Source: Lachnospiraceae bacterium
GTDB lineage: Bacteria > Bacillota_A > Clostridia > Lachnospirales > Lachnospiraceae
Reading direction: 5' to 3'
NCBI GenBank assembly: GCA_900764695.1
Contig: CAAFOY010000086.1
Location: forward strand, 1 to 5,449
DNA: 5,449 nucleotides
The notes under the pieces are model-generated. The model had not been told where the DNA came from and searched no databases. It was given only the letters and a program-made list of their open reading frames with translations. Shown here in pieces: positions 5,425-5,449 of the stretch (its first letter is position 1; the number at the start of each line of letters is the position of its first letter). Position numbers and translations under genes: made by a program.

Positions 5425-5449
5425 TGTTTTTTCTAACTATTAAAAATTA

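Overview
The window is AT-rich. Gene content, codon choice and strong AGGAGG-type ribosome binding sites suggest a low-GC Firmicute, most likely a gut-type Clostridia/Lachnospiraceae member. This is an inference from style; no marker gene fixes the genus.

Layout: (1) Positions 1-963, minus strand, hold the N-terminal 321 residues of a MATE-family multidrug/cation antiporter whose C-terminus lies off the left edge. (2) Positions 964-1595 are non-protein-coding apart from a doubtful small ORF at the right end. They hold a 12-bp tandem repeat, two plus-strand leucine tRNA genes with anticodons CAG and AAG, hairpins, a near-consensus promoter for the second tRNA, and a strong intrinsic terminator after it. 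(3) Positions 1596-5411, minus strand, form a tight three-gene operon. In transcription order these are an ABC ATPase, a fused ABC-2 permease/GldG-like protein, and a short membrane-anchored DUF4340 protein. The genes overlap by 17 nt and 1 nt, so translation is probably coupled.

The three operon products look like one GldA/GldF/GldG-type ABC export system. The ATPase powers a six-helix ABC-2 membrane domain that is fused to a large extracytoplasmic GldG-like domain, and the DUF4340 protein is a second membrane-anchored extracytoplasmic partner. In Bacteroidetes the Gld proteins serve gliding motility. In Clostridia such systems are widespread but their substrate is not established, and nothing here reveals it.

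The operon converges on the two tRNA genes, and the MATE gene diverges from them. I see no mobile element, CRISPR array or phage gene. The points most worth a second look are the tRNA-Leu with an A34 (AAG) anticodon, an out-of-frame Cys-rich mini-ORF over the 3' end of the DUF4340 gene, an inverted repeat enclosing the MATE start site, and the 12-bp tandem repeat.
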